This document shows, piece after piece, positions 1 to 9,762 of a DNA stretch of 64,000 nucleotides (position 1 is the first letter of the stretch; each line of letters begins with the position of its first letter). A program made the position numbers and the translations under genes. The notes beneath the pieces are model-generated. The model worked only from the letters and a program-made list of their open reading frames with translations. It was not told the DNA's origin and made no database searches. The stretch is from Paenibacillus sp. L3-i20 (GTDB lineage: Bacteria > Bacillota > Bacilli > Paenibacillales > Paenibacillaceae). Location of the stretch: the NCBI RefSeq assembly GCF_022180385.2, contig NZ_BQME02000002.1, forward strand, positions 310,001 to 374,000, read 5' to 3'.

Positions 1-774
1 ACCGATGTATCGAAGGAAGCTTCAGCACTTGTTCTCAGTGACGATAATTTCTCTACAATTGTAGCGGCGATAGAAGAAGGTCGAGGTATCTATGAAAATA
101 TTCGCAAGTTTATTCGATATTTGCTAGCATCCAACGTTGGCGAAATATTGGTTATGTTCCTTGCGATGATGGCGGGATTGCCGTTGCCGCTTATTCCGAT
201 CCAAATTTTGTGGGTCAATTTGGTTACCGACGGATTGCCAGCTATGGCGCTTGGTGTGGATCAAGCGGAGAAGGATTTAATGCAGCAGATGCCACGATCG
301 GCGAAAGAGAACATCTTCTCAAGGCGGCTTGGCTGGAAGATTATAAGCAGAGGCATACTGATCGGAATATGTACGTTAGGCGCGTTCTGGATTACGCTTA
401 GAGCAGGCGCAGGCGATGCGCAAGGCCTCGTACATGCTCAGACAGTAGCATTTGCAACACTCGTTATGGCGCAGCTCATTCATGTATTCGACTGCCGCAG
501 TTCAAGATCCATTTTCCACCGCAATCCGTTTCAAAATAAATATTTAGTGCTTGCTGTTTTATCTTCGCTAATTCTAATGATTGGCGTACTCTATATCGAA
601 GCACTGCAACCAATCTTCAAAACGGTGCCGATTGGCTTCCGTGACTGGTGTTTAGTGCTTGTTGCTGCGGGAATTCCGACGTTTGTCCTAGGTATTGGCA
701 GCGTATTAGGAAAACCTGGCAAAACAAAAACGAATTCAAAGTGGCCTTTAGGTCCGCAAACAGCCGCTAGATAA
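1..774 (+). CDS. Cation-transporting P-type ATPase, C-terminal part (partial)
   Basis: The reading frame is open from base 1 and ends with TAA at 772-774, so about 257 C-terminal residues are present and the gene begins outside the window. The first residues (TDVSKEASALVLSDDNF) are the end of the P-domain of a P2-type ATPase, and the stretch after IRKFIRY carries the transmembrane segments, including the motif around NLVTDGLPAMALG that contributes to the ion site. Calcium-type P2 ATPases have this arrangement, so Ca2+ (or Mn2+) export from the cytoplasm is likely. The phosphorylated Asp and the nucleotide domain lie upstream and cannot be checked, so the ion is an inference. It is followed by a hairpin at 832-867 and then dapF. 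Confidence 0.85.
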   Translation, partial: TDVSKEASALVLSDDNFSTIVAAIEEGRGIYENIRKFIRYLLASNVGEILVMFLAMMAGLPLPLIPIQILWVNLVTDGLPAMALGVDQAEKDLMQQMPRSAKENIFSRRLGWKIISRGILIGICTLGAFWITLRAGAGDAQGLVHAQTVAFATLVMAQLIHVFDCRSSRSIFHRNPFQNKYLVLAVLSSLILMIGVLYIEALQPIFKTVPIGFRDWCLVLVAAGIPTFVLGIGSVLGKPGKTKTNSKWPLGPQTAAR

Positions 775-895
775 CAGAAAAAAGTACAAATGAAGATACA
801 AATTATCAATAGCGTTTCTCCTGGCTTTGCGGTATGCTAATAGAAATTAATTCGATAAATAGCATACTTTTGGCCTTATAAGGAGAGAGCGATAA

Positions 896-1726
896 ATGAA
901 CTTTACGAAGATGAATGGTTTAGGCAATGACTTTATCGTAATTGCAGGCGAATCCGCGTTGCCAGACAATGCAGCAGAGCTAGCAGTTCAACTGTGTAAT
1001 CGTTTTTTTGGAATCGGAGCTGACGGGCTTGTATATATTTTGCCTTCTGATAATGCTGATTTCCGTATGCGCATCATAAATTCTGACGGATCAGAGGCAG
1101 AACAATGTGGTAACGCGATTCGCTGCGTGGCGAAGTATGTGTATGATAACCGTTTAACGAGTAAAGAAGAAATTACAATTGAGACTCTTGGAGCAGGTGT
1201 GCAGAAAGTACAATTAATAGTTAACGATGGTATTGTACAGACAGTTCGGGTTGACATGGGAGCGCCTATTCTTCATGGCCTTCAAGTGCCGACTACAATA
1301 GATGCTGAGCGTGTGATCGAACACCCAATCGAGGTGAATGGCAGGGAATTTAAATTTACTGCTGTATCAATGGGCAATCCGCATTGCGTCATCTATGTAG
1401 ACGATGCTACAAACTTTGAGCTCGAGGAATGGGGTCCAAAATTAGAAACGCATCCAATGTTCCCTCGCAAAATCAACGTTGAGTTCGTAACGGTCAATTC
1501 ACGTACACAAGCTGATATGCGAGTATGGGAACGTGGAGCGGGACCAACGTTGGCCTGCGGAACTGGCGCATGTGCAACTCTAGTTGCATCCGTTCTAACT
1601 GGAGCGACTGATCGGGAAGCGACAATCTCGCTTAAGGGCGGAGATCTATTTATTGAATGGAACGAAAGTGATAATCATATCTATATGACTGGGCCAGCTG
1701 CGGAAGTATTCCGCGGCAACTTGTAA
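896..1726 (+). CDS. dapF: Diaminopimelate epimerase
   Basis: Converts LL- to meso-diaminopimelate in lysine and peptidoglycan precursor synthesis, in the cytoplasm. The 276-residue length is normal for the family. The sequence starts MNFTKMNGLGNDF and has both catalytic cysteines in their usual settings: EQCGNAIRC (about residue 72) and ACGTGACA (about residue 222). The start ATG follows AAGGAGAGAG with good spacing. It lies one base upstream of the next open frame, so it is probably co-transcribed with the methyltransferase gene. The family and function are clear. Confidence 0.97.
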   Translation: MNFTKMNGLGNDFIVIAGESALPDNAAELAVQLCNRFFGIGADGLVYILPSDNADFRMRIINSDGSEAEQCGNAIRCVAKYVYDNRLTSKEEITIETLGAGVQKVQLIVNDGIVQTVRVDMGAPILHGLQVPTTIDAERVIEHPIEVNGREFKFTAVSMGNPHCVIYVDDATNFELEEWGPKLETHPMFPRKINVEFVTVNSRTQADMRVWERGAGPTLACGTGACATLVASVLTGATDREATISLKGGDLFIEWNESDNHIYMTGPAAEVFRGNL

Positions 1727-1736
1727 GGTGACACTT

Positions 1737-3620
1737 ATGGGGGATAATCAATTGAAAAGACCGAACCTTCGTGAGGCGTTAGAAGAACGTATCTTGACTG
1801 GTGATGGAGCCATGGGAACCTATCTATACGCGATGGGGTTCCCTGTCGGCGTTTCTTACGAGGAATTTAATATTTTGCGACCGGAAGTTATTGAAAACGT
1901 GCATCGTCAATATTATGAAGCAGGCGCACGTATAATTGAGACGAATACGTTCTCAGCAAATTATGAAAAACTATTAAAATATGGGCTTGAGAACGAAATG
2001 GAAGCGATTAATCGCGCTGGAGTTCGTATCGCCCGCGCTGCTATTGGCGTGGATGCTTATGTTGTGGGGGCTGTGGGCTCAATCCGCGATGGTAAGCTAA
2101 AAAACGTTCGTACAGCTAAAGTTATTGAAGCTTATAAGGGTCAGATGAAAGCTTTAATTGACGAAGGTGTGGATGGGCTGCTACTTGAAACCTTTTATGA
2201 TTTGGAAGAGATGAAGCTAGCTTTGAGAATTGCTCGTGAACTTACTGATCTTCCTGTTATATGTCAGTTCGGAGTTGAAGATGTAGGCCGTACACAAGAT
2301 GGTGTTGCACTCGTTGATGCTTTCGATCAGCTTAAGATGCTTGGAGCCGACGTAGTTGGCTTTAACTGTCGCAGCGGTCCTAATGGTATTATGCGCGCAA
2401 TCGATTCTATTACTGGACCTGTGGAGCTTCCTTTCTCCGTTTACCCGAATGCAGGAATTCCAGATTATGTGGATGGTAAATATTCTTATTCTGCAGGACC
2501 ACAATATTTTGCAGAATGTGCACGTAAGTTCGCAGATCAAGGCGCACGAATTGTAGGCGGCTGCTGTGGAACAACTCCGGAACATGTTGCGGCGATGTCG
2601 GCTGCTTTAAATAATTATGTACCTCAAGTACAGCCTACAACGGCTGTGTCTGCGAAAGCTCCAGCGGCAACGACCTCTGAGACTGTAGCGAAAGTAACAG
2701 AAGCGAAGCTGCTTTCTGAAGAACTTGAACCAAATATTGTTGATATCGTTAAAGAGCGTCATACCGTTATCGTAGAGTTAGACCCGCCGCGAGATCTAGA
2801 TATACGCAAGTTCATGGAAGGTGCAGCCGCACTGAAAAAGATTAAGGCAGATGCCATCACGATGGCAGATAACTCGCTCGCTGTCACTAGAATGAGCAAC
2901 ATTGCATTAGCTGCGCTTCTACAGGAGCGTGTAGATATTCGACCGCTCGTTCATATCGCTTGTCGTGATCGGAACTTAATTGGTACACAATCTCATATGA
3001 TGGGACTAGATGCGCTCGGCATAGACCACGTGCTAGCAGTAACGGGAGATCCTGCAAGATTCGGCGACTTGCCAGACTCTAGCTCGGTTTATGATTTAAC
3101 TTCATTTGATATGATACGGATGATTAAACAACTGAATGAAGGTATTGCTTTCTCAGGTAAACCGCTAAAACAAAAGGCGAAGTTTGTTGTTGGCGCTGCT
3201 TTTAATCCTAACGTCAAACATCTGGACAAAGCCGTTCAACGACTAGAGCGGAAAATTTCTTCCGGTGCAGATTATATAATGACGCAGCCTGTGTATGATC
3301 CATTGCTAATTGAACGAATTGCAGAGTCAACCAAACATTTGAGTGTTCCCGTATTTATTGGTATTATGCCGCTTGCTAACGGTCGAAATGCTGAGTATTT
3401 GCATAACGAAGTGCCAGGTATACAGCTATCAGATGAGGTTCGCAGCCGAATGGCCGGTTTAGAGGGAGAAGCTGGGCGTGCAGAAGGTGTACAAATTGCG
3501 AAGGAGCTTATCGATTGTGCAATCCGGCATTTCAATGGCATCTACTTAATCACTCCTTTTATGTTCTATGATATGGCAGTACAGCTGACAGAATACGTTT
3601 GGCAAAAAACGAAGAAATAG
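1737..3620 (+). CDS. Bifunctional homocysteine S-methyltransferase / methylenetetrahydrofolate reductase
   Basis: The N-terminal half is a homocysteine-binding barrel: it has GDGAMGTYLY near the start and the zinc cysteines in GFNCRSGP and VGGCCGTTPEH. The C-terminal half, from about residue 330, is an MTHFR barrel (VIVELDPPR, then VTGDPARFGD). This is the YitJ-type fusion, which makes methyl-THF and uses a methyl donor to convert homocysteine to methionine. A GTG at 1728 is in frame, but ATG 1737 has AAGGTG six bases upstream and is preferred. An Ala/Thr-rich linker at about residues 295-320 joins the two domains. No S-box or T-box is visible in the two-base gap after dapF, so any methionine control must act from further upstream. 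Confidence 0.93.
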   Translation: MGDNQLKRPNLREALEERILTGDGAMGTYLYAMGFPVGVSYEEFNILRPEVIENVHRQYYEAGARIIETNTFSANYEKLLKYGLENEMEAINRAGVRIARAAIGVDAYVVGAVGSIRDGKLKNVRTAKVIEAYKGQMKALIDEGVDGLLLETFYDLEEMKLALRIARELTDLPVICQFGVEDVGRTQDGVALVDAFDQLKMLGADVVGFNCRSGPNGIMRAIDSITGPVELPFSVYPNAGIPDYVDGKYSYSAGPQYFAECARKFADQGARIVGGCCGTTPEHVAAMSAALNNYVPQVQPTTAVSAKAPAATTSETVAKVTEAKLLSEELEPNIVDIVKERHTVIVELDPPRDLDIRKFMEGAAALKKIKADAITMADNSLAVTRMSNIALAALLQERVDIRPLVHIACRDRNLIGTQSHMMGLDALGIDHVLAVTGDPARFGDLPDSSSVYDLTSFDMIRMIKQLNEGIAFSGKPLKQKAKFVVGAAFNPNVKHLDKAVQRLERKISSGADYIMTQPVYDPLLIERIAESTKHLSVPVFIGIMPLANGRNAEYLHNEVPGIQLSDEVRSRMAGLEGEAGRAEGVQIAKELIDCAIRHFNGIYLITPFMFYDMAVQLTEYVWQKTKK

Positions 3621-3847
3621 CCCGAAAACAACTGAATATGCACGAAAAACAACACCAAAAACGATGGAATCTAACTTTTGCTTGTTCGCAGAGTGAAAAT
3701 CAATTAGAATAAGGCGTAAGTTAAAGCTGTCTAATTAACGTATGCTCATTCATACTTTCGTCAACAATAGAGCAATGGTCTGTCGTTTTTTGGAATTGTT
3801 TATTTACTTTTGCATGGTGAAGGACCGTAAGTGGAGGGGGACCTGGC

Positions 3848-4108
3848 TTGGCTATTAAGCTTATTAATATCGGATTCGGGAACATTGTTTCAGCGAATCG
3901 CATCATTTCTATTGTAAGTCCGGAATCAGCTCCGATCAAAAGGATTATCCAGGAAGCTCGTGACCGTCACATGTTGATTGATGCTACTTACGGACGTAGA
4001 ACTCGCGCGGTTATTATTACTGACAGCGATCATGTTATTTTATCAGCGGTTCAACCGGAGACGGTTGCCCATCGTTTATCCACTAAGGATGACGATAACG
4101 ACGAATAG
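3848..4108 (+). CDS. remA: RemA/DUF370 extracellular matrix regulatory protein
   Basis: An 86-residue DUF370 protein beginning [14 protein letters not shown], with the conserved core [11 protein letters not shown] and [12 protein letters not shown]. In Bacillus subtilis RemA (YlzA) is a DNA-binding activator of biofilm matrix and osmoprotection genes. The start is TTG, supported by a GGAGGGGG ribosome binding site eight bases upstream. It lies 19 bases before gmk, as in other Bacillota. The gene usually found upstream of remA (yicC/yloC) is missing: the 227 bases before remA contain no such frame. Confidence 0.93.
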   Translation: MAIKLINIGFGNIVSANRIISIVSPESAPIKRIIQEARDRHMLIDATYGRRTRAVIITDSDHVILSAVQPETVAHRLSTKDDDNDE

Positions 4109-4127
4109 TACAGGGAGTTTGGAACAA

Positions 4128-4739
4128 ATGGGATTGTTAATAGTTTTGTCCGGTCCTGCCGGAGTAGGTAAAGGTACGGTATGCTCTGCTCTTCGCGGAC
4201 GGATGCCTGAGATCGTCTATTCTGTGTCAGCAACAACCAGGCAACCGAGACAGGGCGAGGTTGAAGGGGTCAATTATTTTTTTAAAACAAGAGAGCAATT
4301 TCAAGATATGATTGCGCGTGACGCTATGCTTGAGCATGCGGAATACGTTGGCAATTATTACGGTACGCCGCGCGATTTTGTTGATCGGACACTTGCCGGC
4401 GGTAAAGATGTCATTCTTGAAATTGAAGTTCAAGGCGCTCTGAAGGTGAAGGAAAAGTTCCCGGAAGCGATCTTTATTTTCCTATTGCCTCCATCACTAG
4501 ACGAATTGAAACAGCGTATCACGGGTAGAGGTACTGAATCTCAGGATACGATTAATACTCGAATGAATGTTGCTGTAGAAGAAATGAGCTTGCTTGCGCA
4601 TTATGATTATGCTGTTATGAATGATGAAATTGATGCGGCATGCGATCGGATTAGAAGCATTGTTATCGCCGAGCATTGTCGCAGAGAACGTGTCGAACCC
4701 TATGTTTCAGGGTTGCAGACTGCAATCGAGCAAGCATAA
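4128..4739 (+). CDS. gmk: Guanylate kinase
   Basis: Phosphorylates GMP to GDP; essential in purine nucleotide metabolism. The 203-residue protein begins [17 protein letters not shown], containing the P-loop, and has the GMP-binding stretch [11 protein letters not shown] and the lid region with [11 protein letters not shown]. The open frame extends further upstream, but ATG 4128 follows AGGGAG at 4112-4117 and gives the usual family length. The position between remA and rpoZ is the canonical one. Confidence 0.97.
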   Translation: MGLLIVLSGPAGVGKGTVCSALRGRMPEIVYSVSATTRQPRQGEVEGVNYFFKTREQFQDMIARDAMLEHAEYVGNYYGTPRDFVDRTLAGGKDVILEIEVQGALKVKEKFPEAIFIFLLPPSLDELKQRITGRGTESQDTINTRMNVAVEEMSLLAHYDYAVMNDEIDAACDRIRSIVIAEHCRRERVEPYVSGLQTAIEQA

Positions 4740-4755
4740 GTGAGGAGAATGTCCA

Positions 4756-4965
4756 ATGTTATATCCATCTATTGACGAAATGGTAAAAAAGGTAGACAGC
4801 AAGTACACACTAGTAGTAGCTGCTTCACGCAGAGCTCGTATGCTTCGCAACGGCGACAAGTCAGAGCTAGTAAACCCACGCTCATTCAAATTTGTAGGCG
4901 TAGCGCTTGAAGAAATCTATGGTGATATTCTTCAAGTAGAGAATCTTACGACTAAAGAAGACTAA
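4756..4965 (+). CDS. rpoZ: DNA-directed RNA polymerase subunit omega
   Basis: A 69-residue omega subunit, which helps assemble and stabilise RNA polymerase. It begins [13 protein letters not shown] and contains the conserved patch [14 protein letters not shown] and the helix ending ALEEIYGDI. The ATG lies 16 bases after gmk and follows TGAGGAGAAT. A strong terminator follows the stop codon, so remA-gmk-rpoZ probably forms one transcript. Confidence 0.96.
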   Translation: MLYPSIDEMVKKVDSKYTLVVAASRRARMLRNGDKSELVNPRSFKFVGVALEEIYGDILQVENLTTKED

Positions 4966-4987
4966 ACTTATATTCACTTTAACATGA

Positions 4988-5024
4988 GGGGTGTGACCTG
5001 GAGACAGAGTTGCACTCCTTTTTT
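4988..5024 (+). terminator. Rho-independent terminator after rpoZ
   Basis: GGGGTGTGAC at 4988-4997 can pair with GTTGCACTCC at 5009-5018 over ten base pairs, including three G-U pairs, and is followed by TTTTTT. It ends the remA-gmk-rpoZ transcript. Confidence 0.85.
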
Positions 5025-5101
5025 GTTTCAATTGAACAATTGTTACAGGGGAGTTTTAGTGGGTATTTATATTTTGTAGACAATGAAATGGGGGTATATT
5101 A

Positions 5102-5287
5102 TTGGGAGTGCAGGAGAAAGAGCTTGCGGAAATGAAACAACAACTGAAGCGTTTAGAATCTCAAATTCATGATTTGAAAGAAACTAAACTTGCAAAAAGA
5201 TCATTAGTTCTAACCGCCTTCCTAACCTTCATCATTGGTTTTGGCGTAGTTCTTATTGTGAATGGGGTCATTCAATTTCTTAAATAG
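5102..5287 (+). CDS. Small single-span membrane protein, unknown function
   Basis: A 61-residue frame with a charged, coiled-coil-like N-terminal half (ELAEMKQQLKRLESQIHDLKE) and one hydrophobic segment at about residues 36-57. The start is uncertain: TTG 5102 has a G-run seven bases upstream, and GTG 5108 and ATG 5132 are alternatives. It stands alone between the rpoZ terminator and a DinB-like gene. The amphipathic helix plus membrane anchor resembles many small Bacillota membrane proteins, but I do not recognise a family. Confidence 0.55.
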   Translation: MGVQEKELAEMKQQLKRLESQIHDLKETKLAKRSLVLTAFLTFIIGFGVVLIVNGVIQFLK

Positions 5288-5450
5288 AAGTAGAGCAAAT
5301 GAACCTCATGCAGCAAGGATAGTCTAGTTTTTACATAGCGTTGTGTTATGATATTGATGGATCGTTTTTACTGTTCGTCTGTCACCAAACCTTAGTTTCT
5401 ACGCTTCCCGTAGTCAGTTTTGTCCCACAAAACTTTGAGGAGGAGAATGT

Positions 5451-5975
5451 ATGGAGAAGTTGCGTTATCCTATTGGAAGGTATACGTTTGAGGGCATGAA
5501 CGAGGTACAAAAGGATAAATGGATTACAGAAGTTGAGAAGTTGCCTGCTCAGTTGAAGCTTGCGATTGATGGATTAACGGAAGAGCAGCTGGATACCGCT
5601 TATCGATTAGAGGGATGGACCGTCAGACAAGTGGTTCATCATATTGCGGATGCTTCCATTAATTGTTTCTCTCGCTTTAAACTTGCGCTAACAGAAGAGA
5701 ATCCGACAATTAAACCGTTTAATGAAGAGGGCTGGGCCATTACCGCAGATAGTTTGGATGCTTCTCCGGAAATTAGTCTGTTAATAATAGATGGTATATA
5801 TGCACGTTGGGCGCTCCTATTGCGTTCTATGGATCGTGCTCATTTTGAGAAACAATTTTACCACCCAGAAAGAGGAAGCCAGCTTAAGCTATCATACTTT
5901 TTAGGTTTTGTCGCATGGCACGGAAAACATCATGTTGCTCATATTACGAGCTTAAGGGAAAAAATGGATTGGTAA
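5451..5975 (+). CDS. YfiT/BstA-like metal-dependent hydrolase or thiol transferase (DinB-like fold)
   Basis: A 174-residue protein of the YfiT/DinB_2 group, close in length to YfiT. The expected metal-binding histidines are seen in VVHHIADAS (about residue 66) and in WHGKHHVAHI near the C-terminus (about residues 156-165). Members bind Ni or Zn, and several act as bacillithiol transferases, so a detoxifying transferase role is possible here. The exact substrate cannot be read from sequence. The start ATG follows GAGGAGGAG with proper spacing. Confidence 0.85.
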   Translation: MEKLRYPIGRYTFEGMNEVQKDKWITEVEKLPAQLKLAIDGLTEEQLDTAYRLEGWTVRQVVHHIADASINCFSRFKLALTEENPTIKPFNEEGWAITADSLDASPEISLLIIDGIYARWALLLRSMDRAHFEKQFYHPERGSQLKLSYFLGFVAWHGKHHVAHITSLREKMDW

Positions 5976-6027
5976 TCGCTGTGCATGAATGGCGAAGCGG
6001 GAGCTTTAGGGAATAGGAGTGTACACC

Positions 6028-7242
6028 ATGATTCAGGGGAAAAGAATTGTTTTAGGCATTACAGGTGGGATTGCAGCTTATAAGGGAGCAACTTTGTGCA
6101 GCAGGCTTGTTCAGGCAGGGGCAATTGTTCATGTTATTATGACGGAATCTGCTACGAAGTTTATTACCCCGCTCACGCTGCAAACGTTGTCTCGCAATGA
6201 AGTATTTATAGATACGTTCGATGAGCGTGATCCTTCAGTTGTGTCTCATATTAATTTGGCGGATCATGCGGATCTTATCGTCGTGGCACCGGCAACGGCT
6301 AACGTTATGGCTAAGCTAGCGAATGGACATGGTGACGATATGCTCAGCACGACATTGTTAGCGGCGACATGCCCGCTAATTATTGCACCTGCAATGAACG
6401 TTCATATGTATGAACATCCTGCTGTAATTCGCAATATGGAGCTGCTTGCTGAACGTGGAGCAATGTTTGTTGAACCGGGAACCGGTCAGCTTGCTTGCGG
6501 TTATGTAGCTAAGGGTAGACTTGCGGAGCCAGAAGACATTGTTGCAGCTATTGAAGCTTGGTTTGCAAAAACAAACAAGCTCAAAGGGAAACATGTACTT
6601 GTTACTGCTGGAGGAACGATGGAGCGATTGGACCCTGTACGTTACTTAACGAATGACTCCTCAGGCAAAATGGGATTTGCTATTGCCGAAGCTGCAAAGT
6701 TAATGGGTGCTAGTGTTACTCTTATAGCTGGCAGGACAACTGAAAAGCCTCCATCAGGAGTCACGTTAGTGAGAGTACAGTCCGCGGCTGATATGCTTGA
6801 AGCGGTGACGAGTCTATTCCCACAAGTTGATATTGTTGTTAAAGCTGCTGCTGTTGCTGACTATCGTCCAGCAAAAATCCATGAGCAGAAAATTAAGAAA
6901 ACGGGTAATAGTCTAGTGCTGGAGATGGAGCGGACAACGGATATTTTACAGACGATTGGTGAACAGAAAACACATCAGTTGCTAGTAGGCTTTGCCGCTG
7001 AAACTGAGCATATTGAACGTTATGCCCTTGATAAACTAAGACGGAAAAACTGCGATTTAATTGTTGCCAATGATGTCAGCGCTGAGGGTGTCGGCTTTAA
7101 TGGAGATACGAATGCGGTGGAAGTGTACGGACAAGAGGGACTTGTAAAAGCACTACCGCTTATGTCAAAGCGCGAAACAGCGAATCGTTTGATGGACTTG
7201 ATCGCTGAGCGACTTGTGAAGCGCGGAGGGAATATGGAATGA
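6028..7242 (+). CDS. coaBC: Bifunctional phosphopantothenoylcysteine decarboxylase / phosphopantothenate-cysteine ligase
   Basis: Carries out two steps of coenzyme A synthesis. The N-terminal CoaC flavoprotein domain has GITGGIAAYK, the PAMNVHMYEHPA motif (about residue 120) and the substrate-clamp cysteine in GQLACGY. The CoaB domain starts near residue 190 with GGTMERLDPVRYLTNDSSGKMG. The 404-residue length is normal. An in-frame GTG at 6019 overlaps the ribosome binding site AGGAG (6015-6019), so ATG 6028, eight bases after that site, is the start. It overlaps priA by four bases (ATGA), implying coupled translation. Confidence 0.96.
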   Translation: MIQGKRIVLGITGGIAAYKGATLCSRLVQAGAIVHVIMTESATKFITPLTLQTLSRNEVFIDTFDERDPSVVSHINLADHADLIVVAPATANVMAKLANGHGDDMLSTTLLAATCPLIIAPAMNVHMYEHPAVIRNMELLAERGAMFVEPGTGQLACGYVAKGRLAEPEDIVAAIEAWFAKTNKLKGKHVLVTAGGTMERLDPVRYLTNDSSGKMGFAIAEAAKLMGASVTLIAGRTTEKPPSGVTLVRVQSAADMLEAVTSLFPQVDIVVKAAAVADYRPAKIHEQKIKKTGNSLVLEMERTTDILQTIGEQKTHQLLVGFAAETEHIERYALDKLRRKNCDLIVANDVSAEGVGFNGDTNAVEVYGQEGLVKALPLMSKRETANRLMDLIAERLVKRGGNME

Positions 7243-9725
7243 TTGCTAAGGTGATTGTCGATGTGCCGAGCCGCCAGACGGATCGGCCTTTTGACTATGA
7301 GGTGCCATCTGAATTGGAGGAATGGATTGAGGTTGGAAGCAGAGTGGGGGTGCCATTCGGTGGGCGCGTATTACAGGGGTTCGTAATCGCATTTTCGGAT
7401 AATGCCTCTGTTGATCTTGCTCGACTGAAACCTATCTCTGAGCTTCTTGATCCTGTCCCGCCGTTGTTACCAGATATGATTGAGCTTTCCAAATGGATGA
7501 GCGACAAGTATTGCTGCTCATGGACCCAAGCGCTGCAAGTTATGATTCCTGCAGCTCTAAAGGGTAAAGAGGAGCGACAAATCGCTTTAGGAGAAGAAAG
7601 TGACGAGGACCTTTCTTCTGAACTAACAGATTGGATTGAGAGTAGTGGAGGTCTAGTTAAGCTTGATAAGCTGCTGCTGCGTTTTCCAGATCAATTGCGA
7701 TCAGTCAAATTGGCTTTAAAAACGGGGGCGCTCGTACAACAAACCTCGATTAAAGATAGGTTGTCTGTTCGCAAAACGTTAACTGTATTTCTGCTTGGTG
7801 AGCGAGATGTTCTAGAGAAAGCATTGTTGGAAATTCCGGCCCGCGCAGCTAAACAACGTGAAGCGCTCTCTTATTTGCTCCAGCATAATGGTCCAATACC
7901 GCTTCAGAAGCTGGCGATGGACTCGGGAGTTTCACCTGCTAGTATACGCGCTTTAGCTGAAAAGGGGTTGGTCGAGCTTCGTGAAGTGGAGAGTGCGCGT
8001 GACCCCTATGCTCATCGATCGTATGAGCAGACACTGCCGCTGCCGCTGACTGATGGACAGCAAGCTGTATTTGAACGTATCGCTGCCTCGCTTGAGGAAC
8101 ATCTATCGAAGACGATGCTTCTGCATGGTGTAACTGGAAGCGGAAAGACGGAAGTTTATTTGCAGTCCATCCAAATGTGTTTGGAGCAAGATAGACAAGC
8201 GATTGTACTTGTGCCAGAAATTTCGCTCACCCCCCAGATGGTAGAGCGGTTTAAGGGGCGTTTCGGTGATGCGGTCGCTGTGTTGCATAGTCGATTATCA
8301 AATGGAGAACGATTTGACGAATGGCGTAAAATTCGCAGTAATCGAGCACAAGTGGCTATTGGAGCTCGATCAGCGATATTTGCGCCCTTTGAACGAATTG
8401 GGCTTATTATTATAGACGAAGAACATGAATCATCTTATAAGCAAGAGGAAAGTCCGAAGTATCATGCTAGAGAGGTTGCAGTTAGACGGGCGAAGCAGCA
8501 TGGGGCTGTCGTTATTTTGGGATCGGCAACGCCATCATTGGAATCATTCGCCGCTGCGAGTCGTCCTCTTTCCTCAACGCAGTCACATCTAACGCCAGCC
8601 TTGTTGCCTATGCCGACACGTGTCGGAGGTAGGCCAATGCCTGTTGTACAAGTTGTAGATATGCGAGAGGAATTGAAGGAAGGCAACCGCTCTATGTTTA
8701 GCCGCAGTTTGCATACTGCGTTGCAGGAGCGGTTGGAGCGAGGCGAACAATCGGTTCTTCTTCTAAACCGTAGAGGTTACTCTACTTTCGTTATGTGTCG
8801 TTCCTGCGGACATACTGCATCGTGTCCGCATTGTGACATTTCGCTCACTTATCATCAGAAGACGCGTGTACTGCGCTGTCACTATTGTGGGCACGCCGAG
8901 CAAGCCCCTACGAAGTGTCCCGTCTGCGAGAGCGAGCACATTAGATACTTTGGTACTGGAACGCAGCGTGTTGAAGAGGAACTTGCCAAGTTATTTCCCG
9001 GCATTCGGGTTATTCGAATGGATGTGGATACGACGACAGAGAAGCATGCGCATGAAAAGCTGCTTAAACAATTCGGTGATCGAAATGCCGATGTATTGCT
9101 TGGTACACAAATGGTGGCCAAAGGGCTAGATTTTCCTTATGTTACATTAGTGGGCGTCATCGCCGCAGACACGTCGCTGCATTTACCTGACTTCAGAGCT
9201 GCGGAGCGCACGTTTCAACTACTGACACAGGTAGCAGGCAGAGCTGGCAGACACCAGCTTGAGGGTGAGGTTGTAATACAGACCTACACACCGGAGCACT
9301 ATGCGATATCGACGGCACAACATCATGACTATGCCGCTTTTATTCAAGAAGAGCTTAAGCATCGAGCCGTGATGGGCTATCCGCCATATTGCAGGCTAGT
9401 GCTTGTTACGATGTCTCATGAGCAACTTGCACTGCTGTCTTCAGTGAGCGAGCAATTTGCTGTTGAGCTTCGTGAACTTGCCGAACATGAAGGTATTTTA
9501 ATACCTCTTAGCAGCGGAATGCCAAGAGCATTGGAGGTGCTGGGACCTGTCGCTTCTCCTATTGCGAGAATCAAAGATCGCTACCGCTTTCAATGTGTGA
9601 TAAAATATCGTGGGAGCATTGATGCATCTGCTCTAGTACGTCGAGCGCTTGAACCATTTACGAGCGGACCTCCAGGCAAAGGGATTCAGTTTAGCGTCGA
9701 TGTAGATCCGCAAGTTATTTTATAA
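7239..9725 (+). CDS. priA: Primosomal protein N', replication restart helicase PriA
   Basis: A superfamily 2 DNA helicase that reloads the replisome at stalled forks. The 828-residue protein has the N-terminal DNA-binding domain, Walker A in GVTGSGKTEVYLQ, Walker B as IIDEEHESSYKQEE, and the paired zinc-binding cysteines in CRSCGHTASCPHC and LRCHYCGH...CPVC. The GAGRAGR-type helicase motif VAGRAGRHQLEG is intact. The start overlaps the coaBC stop by four bases. The gene appears complete and ordinary. Confidence 0.97.
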   Translation: MIAKVIVDVPSRQTDRPFDYEVPSELEEWIEVGSRVGVPFGGRVLQGFVIAFSDNASVDLARLKPISELLDPVPPLLPDMIELSKWMSDKYCCSWTQALQVMIPAALKGKEERQIALGEESDEDLSSELTDWIESSGGLVKLDKLLLRFPDQLRSVKLALKTGALVQQTSIKDRLSVRKTLTVFLLGERDVLEKALLEIPARAAKQREALSYLLQHNGPIPLQKLAMDSGVSPASIRALAEKGLVELREVESARDPYAHRSYEQTLPLPLTDGQQAVFERIAASLEEHLSKTMLLHGVTGSGKTEVYLQSIQMCLEQDRQAIVLVPEISLTPQMVERFKGRFGDAVAVLHSRLSNGERFDEWRKIRSNRAQVAIGARSAIFAPFERIGLIIIDEEHESSYKQEESPKYHAREVAVRRAKQHGAVVILGSATPSLESFAAASRPLSSTQSHLTPALLPMPTRVGGRPMPVVQVVDMREELKEGNRSMFSRSLHTALQERLERGEQSVLLLNRRGYSTFVMCRSCGHTASCPHCDISLTYHQKTRVLRCHYCGHAEQAPTKCPVCESEHIRYFGTGTQRVEEELAKLFPGIRVIRMDVDTTTEKHAHEKLLKQFGDRNADVLLGTQMVAKGLDFPYVTLVGVIAADTSLHLPDFRAAERTFQLLTQVAGRAGRHQLEGEVVIQTYTPEHYAISTAQHHDYAAFIQEELKHRAVMGYPPYCRLVLVTMSHEQLALLSSVSEQFAVELRELAEHEGILIPLSSGMPRALEVLGPVASPIARIKDRYRFQCVIKYRGSIDASALVRRALEPFTSGPPGKGIQFSVDVDPQVIL

Positions 9726-9762
9726 TATAAGCAATAAATCATAGGTAAAGGAAGGGAATAAA

